The notes: a model not told the origin generated them from the letters alone. A stretch of DNA of 54,117 nt from an uncultured Acidimicrobiales bacterium (GCA_937922785.1 CALAJQ010000014.1:1-54117); one strand, 5' to 3'. Positions 18,750 to 27,935 are shown, numbered from the stretch's first letter. Translations and numbers: made by a program.

Positions 18750-19105
18750 CTAGCGGTTCTGCGTTCACCTAGGACACAGAATTCATTACCTTCTGGGTCG
18801 GCCAGGACAACCCACGGAACATCGCCTTGCCCTACGTCAACTCGTGTCGCCCCCAACGCGGTTAGCCGCTCTACCTCGGCTGCTTGATCGTCAGGGCGGA
18901 AGTCCAGGTGTAGGCGGTTCTTGGCGTCCTTCGAATCGCCAACCGGCAAGAACATCATGCCGGGAAGCCGATCAACCTCGGGCTGTATCTCAAACACCGG
19001 CTCAGTGTCGTCAACAACAACCCAGCCCAGTGCATCACACCACCACTTACCTAATGCCGCCGGATCCTTTGCGGCGACTACAACTTGTTCCCACTCAAGG
19101 CCCAT
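18746..19105 (-). CDS. VOC superfamily protein (glyoxalase-like domain)
   Basis: A 119-residue single vicinal-oxygen-chelate module of the glyoxalase-6 kind, in two beta-alpha-beta-beta-beta repeats: WEQVVVAAKDPAALGKWWCDALGW at the start, LHLDFRPDD in the middle and WVVLADPEGNEFCVLG at the end. It may bind or isomerise small molecules or give resistance. The metal residues are only partly conserved, so the function is open. The 3' end overlaps the convergent reductase gene by 4 bp. Confidence 0.85.
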   Translation of the reverse strand: MGLEWEQVVVAAKDPAALGKWWCDALGWVVVDDTEPVFEIQPEVDRLPGMMFLPVGDSKDAKNRLHLDFRPDDQAAEVERLTALGATRVDVGQGDVPWVVLADPEGNEFCVLGERRTAS

Positions 19106-19170
19106 GACGTCACGCTAGCCCGACAACGATTACGCGCCGCCGGATATTCGAACCTCCGTCGATGAAACCC

Positions 19171-19935
19171 CTATTGGGTCAGTGAACGCATTGCCGCTGC
19201 CACCGGTTCATAGTGTGAATCGTCAGTTGCGACGAACCGATCCAGCCCAGCCAGCCGAAGCTCACGTTGCATCTTCGGATCCGCGTTGGACTCCAACAGT
19301 TGGGACCTAACACTGGCGACCAGTTCGGGAGCGAGGTCCGAGCGCGCAATTAACGGCTGAGTCGGCCACGGTCCCATCCGCTGGATTCGAGTGAACCGAT
19401 CCTTTAGTTCCGAGGTGCTGTAGACAACCGAGTCGATCACTGCTGCGTCGAGTTTGCCTTCGGCGAGCCATTCCAATGATGTTCGATGGCCGCCGGTAAA
19501 GGTGAGCTGAAACCGCTCGGGGTCCAAGTTCTGCCTAGCGATTTCGAACCTCAACGATTGGTATCCGCTCAGACTTACAGGATCGTTACACCCAATCCTT
19601 AAGCCGGCGAGGTCTTCCAGATGCCGAGCCTCAACGCCTTCGGCCACTACGAGATCTCCGAAATACTGAGGCCGACCGTTGCTATCGGGGTCAAGCGGCG
19701 CCCAACCCACACCAACAAGTTGCACCGATGGCCTAACGCTGCGGAGCGACAAATCCACAAACGAGGTGGAGCACACCCAGCCGAGATCAAAGCTTCGGTC
19801 TGCGAACGGATCGGTACCCGGCAGTGGCCCCGACGCGCCTGACTCCAAGGTCAGATCCGCACCTAAGGCGCTGGCGATTGCGTCGAACAACGAAACCCGA
19901 AAACCCGGCGTCATGTAGGAGATAAATCGCAGCAC
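19171..19935 (-). CDS. PhnD-like substrate-binding-fold protein without signal peptide
   Basis: A 254-residue protein of the phosphate/phosphonate-type periplasmic-binding fold. LAGLRIGCNDPVSLSGYQSLRFE (about 125-147) and the later GKLDAAVIDSVVYSTSELKD match PhnD-type proteins. There is no signal peptide or lipobox, and no ABC permease or ATPase gene is adjacent, so it appears to be a cytoplasmic orphan. It could be a sensor or enzyme built on this fold. The start ATG at 19935 reads directly into the first beta strand. Confidence 0.75.
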   Translation of the reverse strand: MLRFISYMTPGFRVSLFDAIASALGADLTLESGASGPLPGTDPFADRSFDLGWVCSTSFVDLSLRSVRPSVQLVGVGWAPLDPDSNGRPQYFGDLVVAEGVEARHLEDLAGLRIGCNDPVSLSGYQSLRFEIARQNLDPERFQLTFTGGHRTSLEWLAEGKLDAAVIDSVVYSTSELKDRFTRIQRMGPWPTQPLIARSDLAPELVASVRSQLLESNADPKMQRELRLAGLDRFVATDDSHYEPVAAAMRSLTQ

Positions 19936-19985
19936 GATCCGAATAACCGTACCAGTGCGCCAACTATTCCGAAGCTGGAGAGACG

Positions 19986-22136
19986 TTACCCGGTTGGTTC
20001 AGGGTTGGACTCGGCCCGGGCCAGCTCGGCATAACGAGCCTCGAACGGATCTAAGCCTTCGTTGAGCAACTCGATGTCATCGGGTTCGCCAATAATGGCG
20101 ACGCCATCGAAAGCCAGCAGGATGACGTCAGGGGTTGGGATCACCAGTTCGCCGTCGCGCTCAATGAGGGCCAAGATGCACGAGCTTGGCAGTTCTAGTT
20201 CGGCGACAGTTCGGCCGAGCTGTTCAACCAGGAACGGCATTGTCTCCACCGGACCGTGGTAGAAGTGATCGTCTCGCATCAAGATCGCATTAAGCGCCTT
20301 GTCGTCCGATGCCCTCAGCCAGCGGTCGGTGAAGTGATCACTTTGCACAACTTCGGCGAGATGACCAGCGAGACGCAAGTCGAGACCCACCGGCTGATTG
20401 GGCGCAACCAGAATCAAGAGCGTGTGGGCGTCGTCAAGATCGTCAACTTCGACGTCGACATCAACAATTGACAGATGGACCTCGGGGCCAAAACGACATA
20501 CCAGAAGCTCGGGTTGTTCGATGTCACTCGATAACGCAATCGACAGGTAGACCCCTTCGCCGACCGGGCGGAAAGCTAACGAGTCGGTAAGTTTCTCGGC
20601 GATGTCGTCGCCAGATTCGAAACGGTCTCTTGCTGTTTCGGTGAGCAGAACACTAAGCCCCGCGTTGTCAAACGACCCGGCCTGAACATCGACCACAGCC
20701 GAACGTGCAATCAGTGCTTCATATGTGAGGTTCTCATCTTCGGTGCGGTCGTGAATGATTGTCATCAGCTCACGTTCAAGCCCTTCGTACACCTGCTCGC
20801 CAAGGCGTTGGTGTACGTGGAAGATGGCGCCTCGGCGCACAACATTGGCCGACGCGTACGTGCGATACCAGGCCACACACCCAAACAGCAGTGCGGCGGT
20901 GAACGCTATTGCGAGAGCGCCCATTTCACTAATCAGCCACAAGGCAATCAGGATTCCGGCGATCTGAAGCCACGGATAGAGCGGGGCTCGGAAACCGGGC
21001 TTGTAGCTATCAATTCGACTTTCGCGCATAACAATCACAGCGATGCAGATCAGAGCGAAGAGCACCAGCTGGAAGGCCGAGGCCAGTTTTGCCACCGCTT
21101 CGACGTCGAACACAAGCAGTACTGCAATCATCGAAACAACGGTCATGATGACCGACTTTGTCGGCGTCCCGAAACGGCCAAGCTCAGCGAGGCTGGCCGG
21201 GATCAGTTTGTCTTTTGCCATCGCGTACGGATAACGAGAGGCCGACAGGATGCCGGCATTACCCGTCGACGCAAATGCCGCAATGGCTGCGACCACGATC
21301 AGCACGACTCCGAGATCAGCAGGGACCCAATCAAGGAAGACCTCGCCCGCGTCGGCTACTGGCGTGAGGCTTTCTTCTAGCACTGCCTGATCTAAGGCGT
21401 TGATCAAGATGAGCGTGCCGAGCGTGTAGATGATGGTGGCGGTCACCAGTGAAAGCGTCATGCCGAGCGGAATGTTTCTGTCTGGGTTCTCGATCTCCTC
21501 GGCCACGCTGGCCACCTTGGTCAGTCCGGCGTAGGAAACGAACACGAGGCCGATGGTCGAGACAAATCCAACCAGCCCCGAACGGAAGAATTCTTGTTCT
21601 GCACTATTGGGGGTGAAGGCCGATCCACCATCAACTTCGGACATTCCAAAAATGATGAAGGCAGTAAGAATGACGACGAGCGACGCAACGAGGACCCTCT
21701 GAAGCAGCGTGGTCTCCTTGGCGCCCACGATGTTCAACACACCAAAGGCGACCGTCAAAATGATGGCCAGCATCGTGAATGAGATATCGAGGTAAAGACT
21801 GAGGTAGGCGCCCATACCCACCAACGCAAAGGCACTCTTGAAGACAACTGCAACCCATGAGCCGAGCCCACCGATCGTTCCCATGAGCGGGCCCATGGCT
21901 CTATCTAGGAAGTAATAGGTGCCACCGGCTTTAGGCATGGCGGTGGAAAGTTCGGCCATGCTGTACATCGCCGGCAATATCAAGATGCCAGCCACGAAAT
22001 AGGCGAGGTAGACACTGTCGCCGGTCAGCCCAGCCGCTAGGCCGGGCAACAAGAACAGCCCAGAGCTGAACATCGCTCCGGTCGACATCGCATAGACATC
22101 GAATAGAGAGAGATTCTTTTTCAGCGAATCAGCCAT
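19986..22136 (-). CDS. APC family amino acid permease with EIIA-like and RCK_C-like regulatory tail
   Basis: A 716-residue membrane protein. Residues about 10-430 are an APC-superfamily transporter with about twelve helices (start SLFDVYAMSTGAMFSSGLFLLPG, then EEIENPDRNIPLGM). The cytoplasmic tail has a PTS EIIA type-2-like region (about 510-605, HLAEVVQSDHFTDRWLRA) whose phosphorylatable His is not visible. It ends with a TrkA-C/RCK_C-like domain (about 620-700, ELELPSSCILALIERDGELVIPTPD). A tail of this kind suggests gating by a ligand. The substrate is unknown. Shine-Dalgarno GAAAGG lies before the ATG. Confidence 0.85.
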   Translation of the reverse strand: MADSLKKNLSLFDVYAMSTGAMFSSGLFLLPGLAAGLTGDSVYLAYFVAGILILPAMYSMAELSTAMPKAGGTYYFLDRAMGPLMGTIGGLGSWVAVVFKSAFALVGMGAYLSLYLDISFTMLAIILTVAFGVLNIVGAKETTLLQRVLVASLVVILTAFIIFGMSEVDGGSAFTPNSAEQEFFRSGLVGFVSTIGLVFVSYAGLTKVASVAEEIENPDRNIPLGMTLSLVTATIIYTLGTLILINALDQAVLEESLTPVADAGEVFLDWVPADLGVVLIVVAAIAAFASTGNAGILSASRYPYAMAKDKLIPASLAELGRFGTPTKSVIMTVVSMIAVLLVFDVEAVAKLASAFQLVLFALICIAVIVMRESRIDSYKPGFRAPLYPWLQIAGILIALWLISEMGALAIAFTAALLFGCVAWYRTYASANVVRRGAIFHVHQRLGEQVYEGLERELMTIIHDRTEDENLTYEALIARSAVVDVQAGSFDNAGLSVLLTETARDRFESGDDIAEKLTDSLAFRPVGEGVYLSIALSSDIEQPELLVCRFGPEVHLSIVDVDVEVDDLDDAHTLLILVAPNQPVGLDLRLAGHLAEVVQSDHFTDRWLRASDDKALNAILMRDDHFYHGPVETMPFLVEQLGRTVAELELPSSCILALIERDGELVIPTPDVILLAFDGVAIIGEPDDIELLNEGLDPFEARYAELARAESNPEPTG

Positions 22137-22205
22137 GTCTGCCTTTCGAAAGGTGTATTAAATAGTACCTTATTATTATTATCTATGCGCAATCCGGCGA
22201 CCAAC

Positions 22206-22853
22206 CTAACCCAGTTCGGGAAATAGCCGCTTAGTGGTCTTGACCTTGGAGCGGCTAGTGCGGTTCCGCTTCAGCTCAAAAAAGTCTGGATAGGTGGCAA
22301 GGGTGTGGATGCTGTCCCACAGCTCCAAACCCCGCTCGGGAGTAGGCAAACGGCGAAGCACCGGACCGAAATACCCAACCCGTTGCTTATCCTCAGTTTC
22401 GAAAATGATCAGCGGCACGCCCACATCGCCGCCGGCGATTTCCACGGCCTCATCAACATGGCGCTGCAGCTGGGCGTCGTGGTCGGTGTTGTCCAGCTCG
22501 TCTAGGTAGCTCACCGGCAGGTCCATTCGCTCCAAAACAGCTCCGAAGAAGTCTTCGTCGCCCAGTTTCGGGTCGATGAAGTAGGACTTGCCAAACTGTG
22601 TAAACAGTTCGCCCCGGTCGATGCCCTCGGCGCTGTGAATCGCTTCCACCACCCGCAGAACCTTGTGAGCAATGGTGTGGGTATCTAAATGTCCGGTGAC
22701 ATCGTCGCCGCCAAGCTCGCCATTCTTGATGGCCAGGCTGAAGGGCAACCAGTCGATCTCAACGTCACGAGCAGACTGCACTTCGGTAAGCCAACGGCTC
22801 GTGATCCAGCACCATGGACAGCTGGGGTCGTAGTAGAACGAGATACATGTCAT
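22206..22853 (-). CDS. DsbA-fold mycothiol-dependent nitroreductase-like protein
   Basis: A 215-residue thioredoxin-fold (DsbA/FrnE) protein with the active site SCPWCWITSRW (Cys12, Cys15). The sequence around it, and the end block GYFGPVLRRLPTPERGLELWDS plus YPDFFELKRNRT, closely resemble what I know of Mycobacterium Rv2466c, a mycothiol-dependent nitroreductase. This supports an actinobacterial host using mycothiol. It stands alone on the minus strand, divergent from the MBL hydrolase gene. Confidence 0.85.
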   Translation of the reverse strand: MTCISFYYDPSCPWCWITSRWLTEVQSARDVEIDWLPFSLAIKNGELGGDDVTGHLDTHTIAHKVLRVVEAIHSAEGIDRGELFTQFGKSYFIDPKLGDEDFFGAVLERMDLPVSYLDELDNTDHDAQLQRHVDEAVEIAGGDVGVPLIIFETEDKQRVGYFGPVLRRLPTPERGLELWDSIHTLATYPDFFELKRNRTSRSKVKTTKRLFPELG

Positions 22854-22935
22854 TAGGTGACGACTTTAGTCCTGGGACCGAACTTGAACTTGCCTTAACC
22901 GGGTCAAGTGTCCAGCAGCAACAGCACCGAAGATC

Positions 22936-22986
22936 TATTGCGAGTCTAACTTGCATATGTTTGGCTGAATCTCTAGGTTCTGAAGC
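22936..22986 (+). promoter_or_regulatory. Promoter with shared operator upstream of MBL hydrolase (leaderless)
   Basis: The block TATTGCGAGTCTAACTTGCA (22936-22955) contains an imperfect inverted repeat TGCGAGT/ACTTGCA. It runs into a -35 TTGCAT (22951-22956), a 17-bp spacer, -10 TAGGTT (22974-22979) and the ATG only 7 nt later. No Shine-Dalgarno is visible, so the mRNA is probably leaderless. The same layout recurs at 34416-34467. Confidence 0.65.
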
Positions 22987-23889
22987 ATGAAGTCCGACGA
23001 ACAAATGGACGGGCGACGGACAGGGAAACTAGCCGTAACCCTGCTCGGTACGGGCAGCCCCATGCCCGACCCCAACCGTGCCGGACCCGCCACCCTTATC
23101 TCGGCTGGTGAAGGACCAGAAGCCGAGCACTACTTGGTAGACGCAGGCCGTGGTGTTCTGATGCGCCTAGCCGCAGTCGGGCTCGGAGCGCCGAACCTCA
23201 CCGCGGTGCTCATCACCCACCTGCATTCAGATCACATCACCGACCTAAACGACGTCATCACAACACGTTGGGTCATGACGTTCGAGAAAACGCCGCTGAC
23301 CATCGTGGGGCCGGTCGGCACTCAGTCAGTTGTTGACCACCTATTGGCCTCGTTGGAGCCCGATATCGGCTACCGCATCGCCCACCATGAAGATCTTGAC
23401 CATCGCCCGCCAGTGACGGTGATTGAAGTGTCAGAAGGGGTCATCGAGCTGCCCGATGGACAAGGCGGCAAGGTTGAGATCAGCTGTGCCCAAACCGACC
23501 ACAAACCGGTTGAACCGAGCGTTGGGTTCCGGTTCGAATTCGGTGGAGCTTCAGTAGTGACCGCGGGCGACACCGTGCCTTGTGCGGGCCTCGACACTCT
23601 TTGCGCTGGTGCCGATGCGCTTGTGCACACTGTGATTCGCAAGGACATCATCGCCAACGTGCCCTTCCAACGTATGCAGGACACGCTTGACTATCACTCC
23701 TCCCCCGCCGAGGCCGCCCAAACCGCGGCCAAGGCAGATCTGGCAACTCTGATACTCACCCATTATGTGCCCGCTATGCCGATGAGCGGCACCGAAGCCG
23801 ACTGGCGAGCTCTCGCCGCCGAACACTTTGGTGGCGTAGTGGAAGTCGGCGACGACTTACACCGAGTCGTTGTTCAACCCCGCAGCTAA
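22987..23889 (+). CDS. MBL-fold metal-dependent hydrolase (RNase Z-like)
   Basis: A 300-residue metallo-beta-lactamase-fold hydrolase. The metal motif [11 protein letters not shown] (about 77-87), the TDHKP block (about 172) with a following AGDTVPC, and the C-terminal LTHYVPAM are in order. It resembles the RNase Z-like/arylsulfatase-like branch of small-molecule hydrolases more than true tRNase Z. No signal peptide is present. It is first in a run with haloalkane dehalogenase and AraC genes and has its own leaderless promoter. The substrate is unknown. An ester or lactone produced after dehalogenation is one possibility. Confidence 0.86.
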   Translation: MKSDEQMDGRRTGKLAVTLLGTGSPMPDPNRAGPATLISAGEGPEAEHYLVDAGRGVLMRLAAVGLGAPNLTAVLITHLHSDHITDLNDVITTRWVMTFEKTPLTIVGPVGTQSVVDHLLASLEPDIGYRIAHHEDLDHRPPVTVIEVSEGVIELPDGQGGKVEISCAQTDHKPVEPSVGFRFEFGGASVVTAGDTVPCAGLDTLCAGADALVHTVIRKDIIANVPFQRMQDTLDYHSSPAEAAQTAAKADLATLILTHYVPAMPMSGTEADWRALAAEHFGGVVEVGDDLHRVVVQPRS

Positions 23890-23925
23890 CTCTCTCAGTT
23901 CAATTGCCCAGAAAGCAGAACCACT

Positions 23926-24834
23926 ATGCAATCACTCCGCACCCCTGACGATCGTTTCGCCAATCTTCCCGACTACCCCTTCGCGCCCAACTACGTCGAC
24001 ATCGACGATCAAGACGGCGGAACCCTTCGTGTGCACTACCTCGATGAGGGTCCAGCCGATGGCCCGGTCGTGTTATGTATGCACGGCGAGCCATCGTGGA
24101 GTTACCTCTACCGCAAGATGATTCCGCCAATGGTCGAGGCCGGTCTTCGGGTCATCGCTCCGGACCTTGTTGGTTTCGGCAAGAGCGACAAGCCGTCAGA
24201 AAAGTCCGACTACACCTACGCCCGCCACGTGGCCTGGATGCAAGAAGCAATCGTCGATCATCTGGACTTGACCGACGCAACATTCTTTGGCCAGGACTGG
24301 GGTGGCCTTGTTGGTTTGCGACTGGTGGCGGAAAACCCAGAGCGGTTCGCCCGCGTCATCATTGGAAACACGGGCCTGCCCACCGGCGAGCATCCGCCGA
24401 GTGACGCCTTTATGCAGTGGCAGAAGTTCAGCCAGACCACGCCTGTGTTCGACATTGGATTCCTGCTAAACAGCGCAACCGTTACCGAACTGAGCGAGGG
24501 TGAGATTGCCGCATATGACGCACCGTTCCCCGACGACACCTACAAAGAAGGCGCCCGCATCTTTCCTTCACTAGTTCCAACTTCGGTAGAGGACCCAGCG
24601 GTCCCTGCAAACAAGGCGGCGTGGGAAGTGTTCAAAAAATGGGACAAGCCATTGATCTGCTGCTTCAGCGACAGCGACCCCGTGACCGCTGGCGGCGACA
24701 AGCCGTTCTTGGCGTTGGTGCCCGGTGCTGCTGGCCAACCGCATGTAACGGTGCAGAACGCACACCACTTTTTCCAAGAAGATGCCGCACCACAACTAGC
24801 GCAGATAATCATTGACGCGGTAACGATCGGCTGA
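23926..24834 (+). CDS. Haloalkane dehalogenase (HLD-I type)
   Basis: A 302-residue alpha/beta-hydrolase that should replace halide by water on alkyl halides. The nucleophile is Asp124 in FGQDWGG, the same residue number as in Xanthobacter DhlA as I remember it. Trp125 follows as a halide-binding residue, the oxyanion motif is HGEPSWSY (about 53-60), the acid Asp is in CCFSDSDPVTAG (about 249-251), and the His is His281 in NAHHFFQED. It lies 36 bp after the MBL hydrolase gene, and its stop overlaps the AraC start (TGATG). Confidence 0.9.
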   Translation: MQSLRTPDDRFANLPDYPFAPNYVDIDDQDGGTLRVHYLDEGPADGPVVLCMHGEPSWSYLYRKMIPPMVEAGLRVIAPDLVGFGKSDKPSEKSDYTYARHVAWMQEAIVDHLDLTDATFFGQDWGGLVGLRLVAENPERFARVIIGNTGLPTGEHPPSDAFMQWQKFSQTTPVFDIGFLLNSATVTELSEGEIAAYDAPFPDDTYKEGARIFPSLVPTSVEDPAVPANKAAWEVFKKWDKPLICCFSDSDPVTAGGDKPFLALVPGAAGQPHVTVQNAHHFFQEDAAPQLAQIIIDAVTIG

Positions 24835-25574
24835 TGTATGACCCGGTGCGCGATGGCGTAGCCAAGACTGTCGAGTTTGTGGTCTATCGCGAAGTGCCAC
24901 CACCACCGGCTTTGAGCGAATTGGTGCACTGTTTCTGGGAGTTGCGCACTGAGCGCGAGCTTGCAGACAACTTCACACTGCACGCCATGCCTGACGCCTG
25001 CGTCAACCTGCTGTTCAATCAGGACGATCCGCGCATCGCCGGGGTCACCCAGTTGCAGACAACCCACACAACTCTCGAACTCGGCCGGTCATTCAACTTC
25101 GCTGGCGTGCAGTTCTTCCCTGGCGCCTGGCGGGGCAACCGCGAAGACTCCTTCGACCATTACGTCGGCGAACCCTACGTGGGCGACTTGCCCCTGGTTG
25201 AGGCGGGCACGGCGGCGGCCGAATTCGACTTTGAGGGCAAAACTGTGGTCTTCAGCGAGCTGGTCGAAAGCCTCGGCGACGCTGGCCTCGTGGCCCCGAA
25301 CCCGGTGACGGCTGCGATCCTCACGAACTTGGATGAGATCACAAGTGTTGGCGACATGGCCGAAGTGGCGGCGCTGTCGCCGCGACAGCTCCAGCGTGCT
25401 CTAAAGACCACCACAGGTTTCACTCCGCATGACTTATTGAAGGTGCTTCGGCTTCAACATTCGTTCCGACAGAACTATCTGCTGATGTTCAGCGACCAGT
25501 CCCACTACACCCACTCGTTCCGAAGTCTGACCGGCTACACGCCCGGCCAGTTCAAGAAAACGTTCGATGTCTGA
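24834..25574 (+). CDS. AraC family regulator with DUF6597-like N-terminus
   Basis: A 246-residue regulator. The first part (VPPPPALSELVHCFWELRTE) matches the DUF6597-type sensor domain. The C-terminal about 85 residues carry an AraC helix-turn-helix pair (MAEVAALSPRQLQRALKTTTGFTPHDLLKVLRL, then HYTHSFRSLTGYTPGQFKKTF). Its ATG overlaps the dehalogenase stop codon, so it is coupled with that gene and probably senses a substrate or product of the cluster. Confidence 0.86.
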   Translation: MYDPVRDGVAKTVEFVVYREVPPPPALSELVHCFWELRTERELADNFTLHAMPDACVNLLFNQDDPRIAGVTQLQTTHTTLELGRSFNFAGVQFFPGAWRGNREDSFDHYVGEPYVGDLPLVEAGTAAAEFDFEGKTVVFSELVESLGDAGLVAPNPVTAAILTNLDEITSVGDMAEVAALSPRQLQRALKTTTGFTPHDLLKVLRLQHSFRQNYLLMFSDQSHYTHSFRSLTGYTPGQFKKTFDV

Positions 25575-25660
25575 TATCTACAATATTTGCTGAGCTGTGG
25601 ATGGTTAGGTAATTCAAGAAGGCAAACGGCCTTCATCACCTACCGAAGGAACACACTCTC

Positions 25661-26038
25661 ATGCGCAAAATTGGCTTCTTTGACATCTACGTCGACGACA
25701 TGGAACGGGCCCAGAAATTCTACGAAACGATGCTTAACACCAAGCTGACCCCGATGGGTGACCCGAACGACCCGACGGTCGAGATGCGGGGTTTCGGTGA
25801 TGACTTCAGCTCCCACGGCGCTGGCGGTGCCCTCGTCAAGCTGGCCCACGCAAAACCCGGCCCCGGCGGATCGATGGTTTACTTCTCTTGCGATGACTGT
25901 GCGGTCGAAGCGGGCCGAGTTGAGGCCGCGGGAGGCGCAATCGTGGCGCCCAAATACTCGATTGGAGAGCACGGCTTCGTGACCATCATTTCTGACACCG
26001 AAGGCAACATGATCGGACTCCACTCCATGGCCGGCTAG
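25661..26038 (+). CDS. VOC family protein
   Basis: A 125-residue glyoxalase/bleomycin-resistance-fold protein: IGFFDIYVDDMERAQKFYETMLN at the start, a middle MVYFSCDDCAVEAGRVEAAGG and an end HGFVTIISDTEGNMIGLHSM. It is 86 bp after the AraC gene and may be transcribed separately. The AAGGAACAC stretch before the ATG could serve as a Shine-Dalgarno. The function is unknown. It is convergent, with a 3-bp gap, to the anti-sigma-like gene. Confidence 0.85.
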   Translation: MRKIGFFDIYVDDMERAQKFYETMLNTKLTPMGDPNDPTVEMRGFGDDFSSHGAGGALVKLAHAKPGPGGSMVYFSCDDCAVEAGRVEAAGGAIVAPKYSIGEHGFVTIISDTEGNMIGLHSMAG

Positions 26039-26041
26039 ATC

Positions 26042-27472
26042 TCATGACCCCAGATCTATGAACTCCAGAGTCGAAATAATCTGCTCTGAAAGTGCGAAGT
26101 GCTCCTCATTGCCAGCCTGAACCGGCGTTTGGCTGGCGATTAGGAGAAGACCTCGGTCCGGATGGTCAAGAAGCCAAACTCTGGCGAGTCCGCCAAGCTG
26201 TGGTGGACTCCAACCGTGTTCGGCTGCGGCATCGGTCAGAACCAGACCGAGCTCTGAACTACCCGGGAGATCAAACACACGAGCCTCGATTCCGTCCACA
26301 ACAGTGGAATCAAGCTCAACAAAGTCGTCGTTGTTGGTTGAAAGCAAAGTAACGATTTCATCAGCTGCGGCTGGCTCGTTGTCGTCGTTCAACGGGTTCG
26401 TCACAAAGATCGTGGATTCACCATCGGAGCTAAGACCGAACAGTTGCTCCACGTTCGTCTGGTCTTGGACACTGAAGCTTTGTTCGGGTAGCTCAACGCT
26501 AATTCCTCCGAGCGCCAACAGGTCAACCGACTCAGCAGGTAACTCGGAATTGAGACCCACAAGCCAAGGCGCAGTGTCGCCGTCCAGGGGGTTCTCCTCA
26601 ACTTCCCCGAAGGCAAGTGAGGCCAGCATCTCGTCGACGGTAGTGAACCAATCACTGTCCGGGTCCAATGCTGCGGCACTGATAAGAACCGGGTCTTGAT
26701 CACCTTGATCAACAACCCACACCTTGTGGGGTACGCCGGGCAGTAGTTCAAAAACGGTGGCGAAGTGGTTGGTTGCCATAGCAGCGCACGGTCTGTTCTG
26801 CGCAGCACATTGTGGCACCGAGACCAGGCGCAACTCAGCCGACTGTGCTGGCCGGCCACCAATCCGGGTGTCGTCGTTTCGGTTCGTCACCACTATCTCT
26901 TGGGGGGCAGCGTCCAGCCATCCGGCGAGGTCGCCAGGCGGCCACGGCTCATCATCAGCGCCAAACTCAATCGGCAGCGGCGTCGGATCGGAGAGCTGCG
27001 AGATTCGATAGATACTCAGACCTCGATCACCTGGGCGAGCACTATCTAGAGCTGACACAGCGAACCATGTTCCCCGGTTTTTCTGAATGAACACCGACTC
27101 TGGTAGTTCTAGCGAGAATGGCGTGCCGAGCGTGTCAACTCGATATGCCCCCGGTTCGGGTTCGACAAACTGATGGGTTAGCTCGGTGGCCAGCGGGTCG
27201 AACACGCTTGGTTCTCCAGCCTCGATCTTGCCGTCGCCGGCGACGTCATGGTCGCCACCCATCACGAGTAGGGCCGACACTGCGCCAATAAGTAGTACCG
27301 CTGCTGCGATCGCTAGTCGTTGCACCTTGCTCATTTGTGTCTCCTGTTTCTCGGTAACGACAGGCACGCCGAGGTCCACCAACTCAGGAACGGCACCAGG
27401 CACGCTGGCGATGTCATCCATCGCGCGGCGTAGCTCCTGGTCGACCTCGTCACCAATGGGCCGCCTAGGCAT
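26042..27472 (-). CDS. Membrane protein partner of ECF sigma factor (anti-sigma-like)
   Basis: A 476-residue protein with an N-terminal cytoplasmic segment (about 1-48, DEVDQELRRAMDDIASVP), one membrane helix (about 50-72) and a large Ser/Asp/Glu-rich extracytoplasmic domain of unknown fold. It overlaps the sigma factor gene by 8 bp, the usual arrangement for a sigma/anti-sigma pair. The classical zinc anti-sigma motif (HxxxCxxC) is not seen, so it belongs to another type. The exported domain may sense an outside signal. The function is inferred from position. Confidence 0.65.
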   Translation of the reverse strand: MPRRPIGDEVDQELRRAMDDIASVPGAVPELVDLGVPVVTEKQETQMSKVQRLAIAAAVLLIGAVSALLVMGGDHDVAGDGKIEAGEPSVFDPLATELTHQFVEPEPGAYRVDTLGTPFSLELPESVFIQKNRGTWFAVSALDSARPGDRGLSIYRISQLSDPTPLPIEFGADDEPWPPGDLAGWLDAAPQEIVVTNRNDDTRIGGRPAQSAELRLVSVPQCAAQNRPCAAMATNHFATVFELLPGVPHKVWVVDQGDQDPVLISAAALDPDSDWFTTVDEMLASLAFGEVEENPLDGDTAPWLVGLNSELPAESVDLLALGGISVELPEQSFSVQDQTNVEQLFGLSSDGESTIFVTNPLNDDNEPAAADEIVTLLSTNNDDFVELDSTVVDGIEARVFDLPGSSELGLVLTDAAAEHGWSPPQLGGLARVWLLDHPDRGLLLIASQTPVQAGNEEHFALSEQIISTLEFIDLGS

Positions 27473-27935
27473 CGATCTTCCTCCGGAGTGCTTTGCGGGC
27501 TCGGTCGAGGTGCTTGTAAACAGATCCTTCGGAGATCCCGAGCGTCTCGGCCACTGTTCTTGTATCGAGATCCTCCCAATACGTCAGAAAAACCACCGCT
27601 CGTTGACGAACGCTCAGCGAACTCACGACTTCCCAGGTTGCGTCAGGCATCTCTACTGTTGGCGAACCCACAACGTCCCGGAGCGAGAAAATCGCTTCGA
27701 TCTGACCTCTCTTACCCTCTCGACGCCCCCACCGCCGGGCCTGATTGACCATCGTTCGATAGAGATATTTCCGTTTGGCTTCATCATCAAGTTGATTCCA
27801 CCGTTGAGTTCCCAGCACGCTAAGAATCGCGGCGGAGAAGACGTCCTCGGCCGCATGCGGACCGACCAGTGCGTAGGACGCCTGGAGAAAGCTGTACGCA
27901 TGCTTTCGATAGAACTCTTCGTCTCCTGAACTCAT
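27465..27935 (-). CDS. ECF RNA polymerase sigma factor
   Basis: A 156-residue sigma-70 family factor with region 2 (about 1-65, FYRKHAYSFLQASYALVGPHAAEDVFSAAILSVL, ending in a KRKYLYRTMVNQARRWGRR helix) and region 4 (about 100-155). Region 4 has RQRAVVFLTYWEDLDTRTVAETLGISEGSVYKHLDRARKAL, a clear helix-turn-helix. It resembles the SigE-type and related ECF factors with a membrane partner. It is followed by the anti-sigma-like gene (8-bp overlap). It may autoregulate, but I saw no clear ECF-type promoter. Confidence 0.88.
   Translation of the reverse strand: MSSGDEEFYRKHAYSFLQASYALVGPHAAEDVFSAAILSVLGTQRWNQLDDEAKRKYLYRTMVNQARRWGRREGKRGQIEAIFSLRDVVGSPTVEMPDATWEVVSSLSVRQRAVVFLTYWEDLDTRTVAETLGISEGSVYKHLDRARKALRRKIDA

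Noticed and set aside
20751-21380. Long plus-strand ORF (209 codons) inside the permease gene
   Set aside because: It is the complement of the permease membrane segments. It has a low-complexity His/Arg/Asn-rich composition and no family resemblance.
22165-22185. TTATTATTATTAT microsatellite upstream of the permease
   Set aside because: Only a few AT-rich units in a promoter region. No evidence for phase variation.
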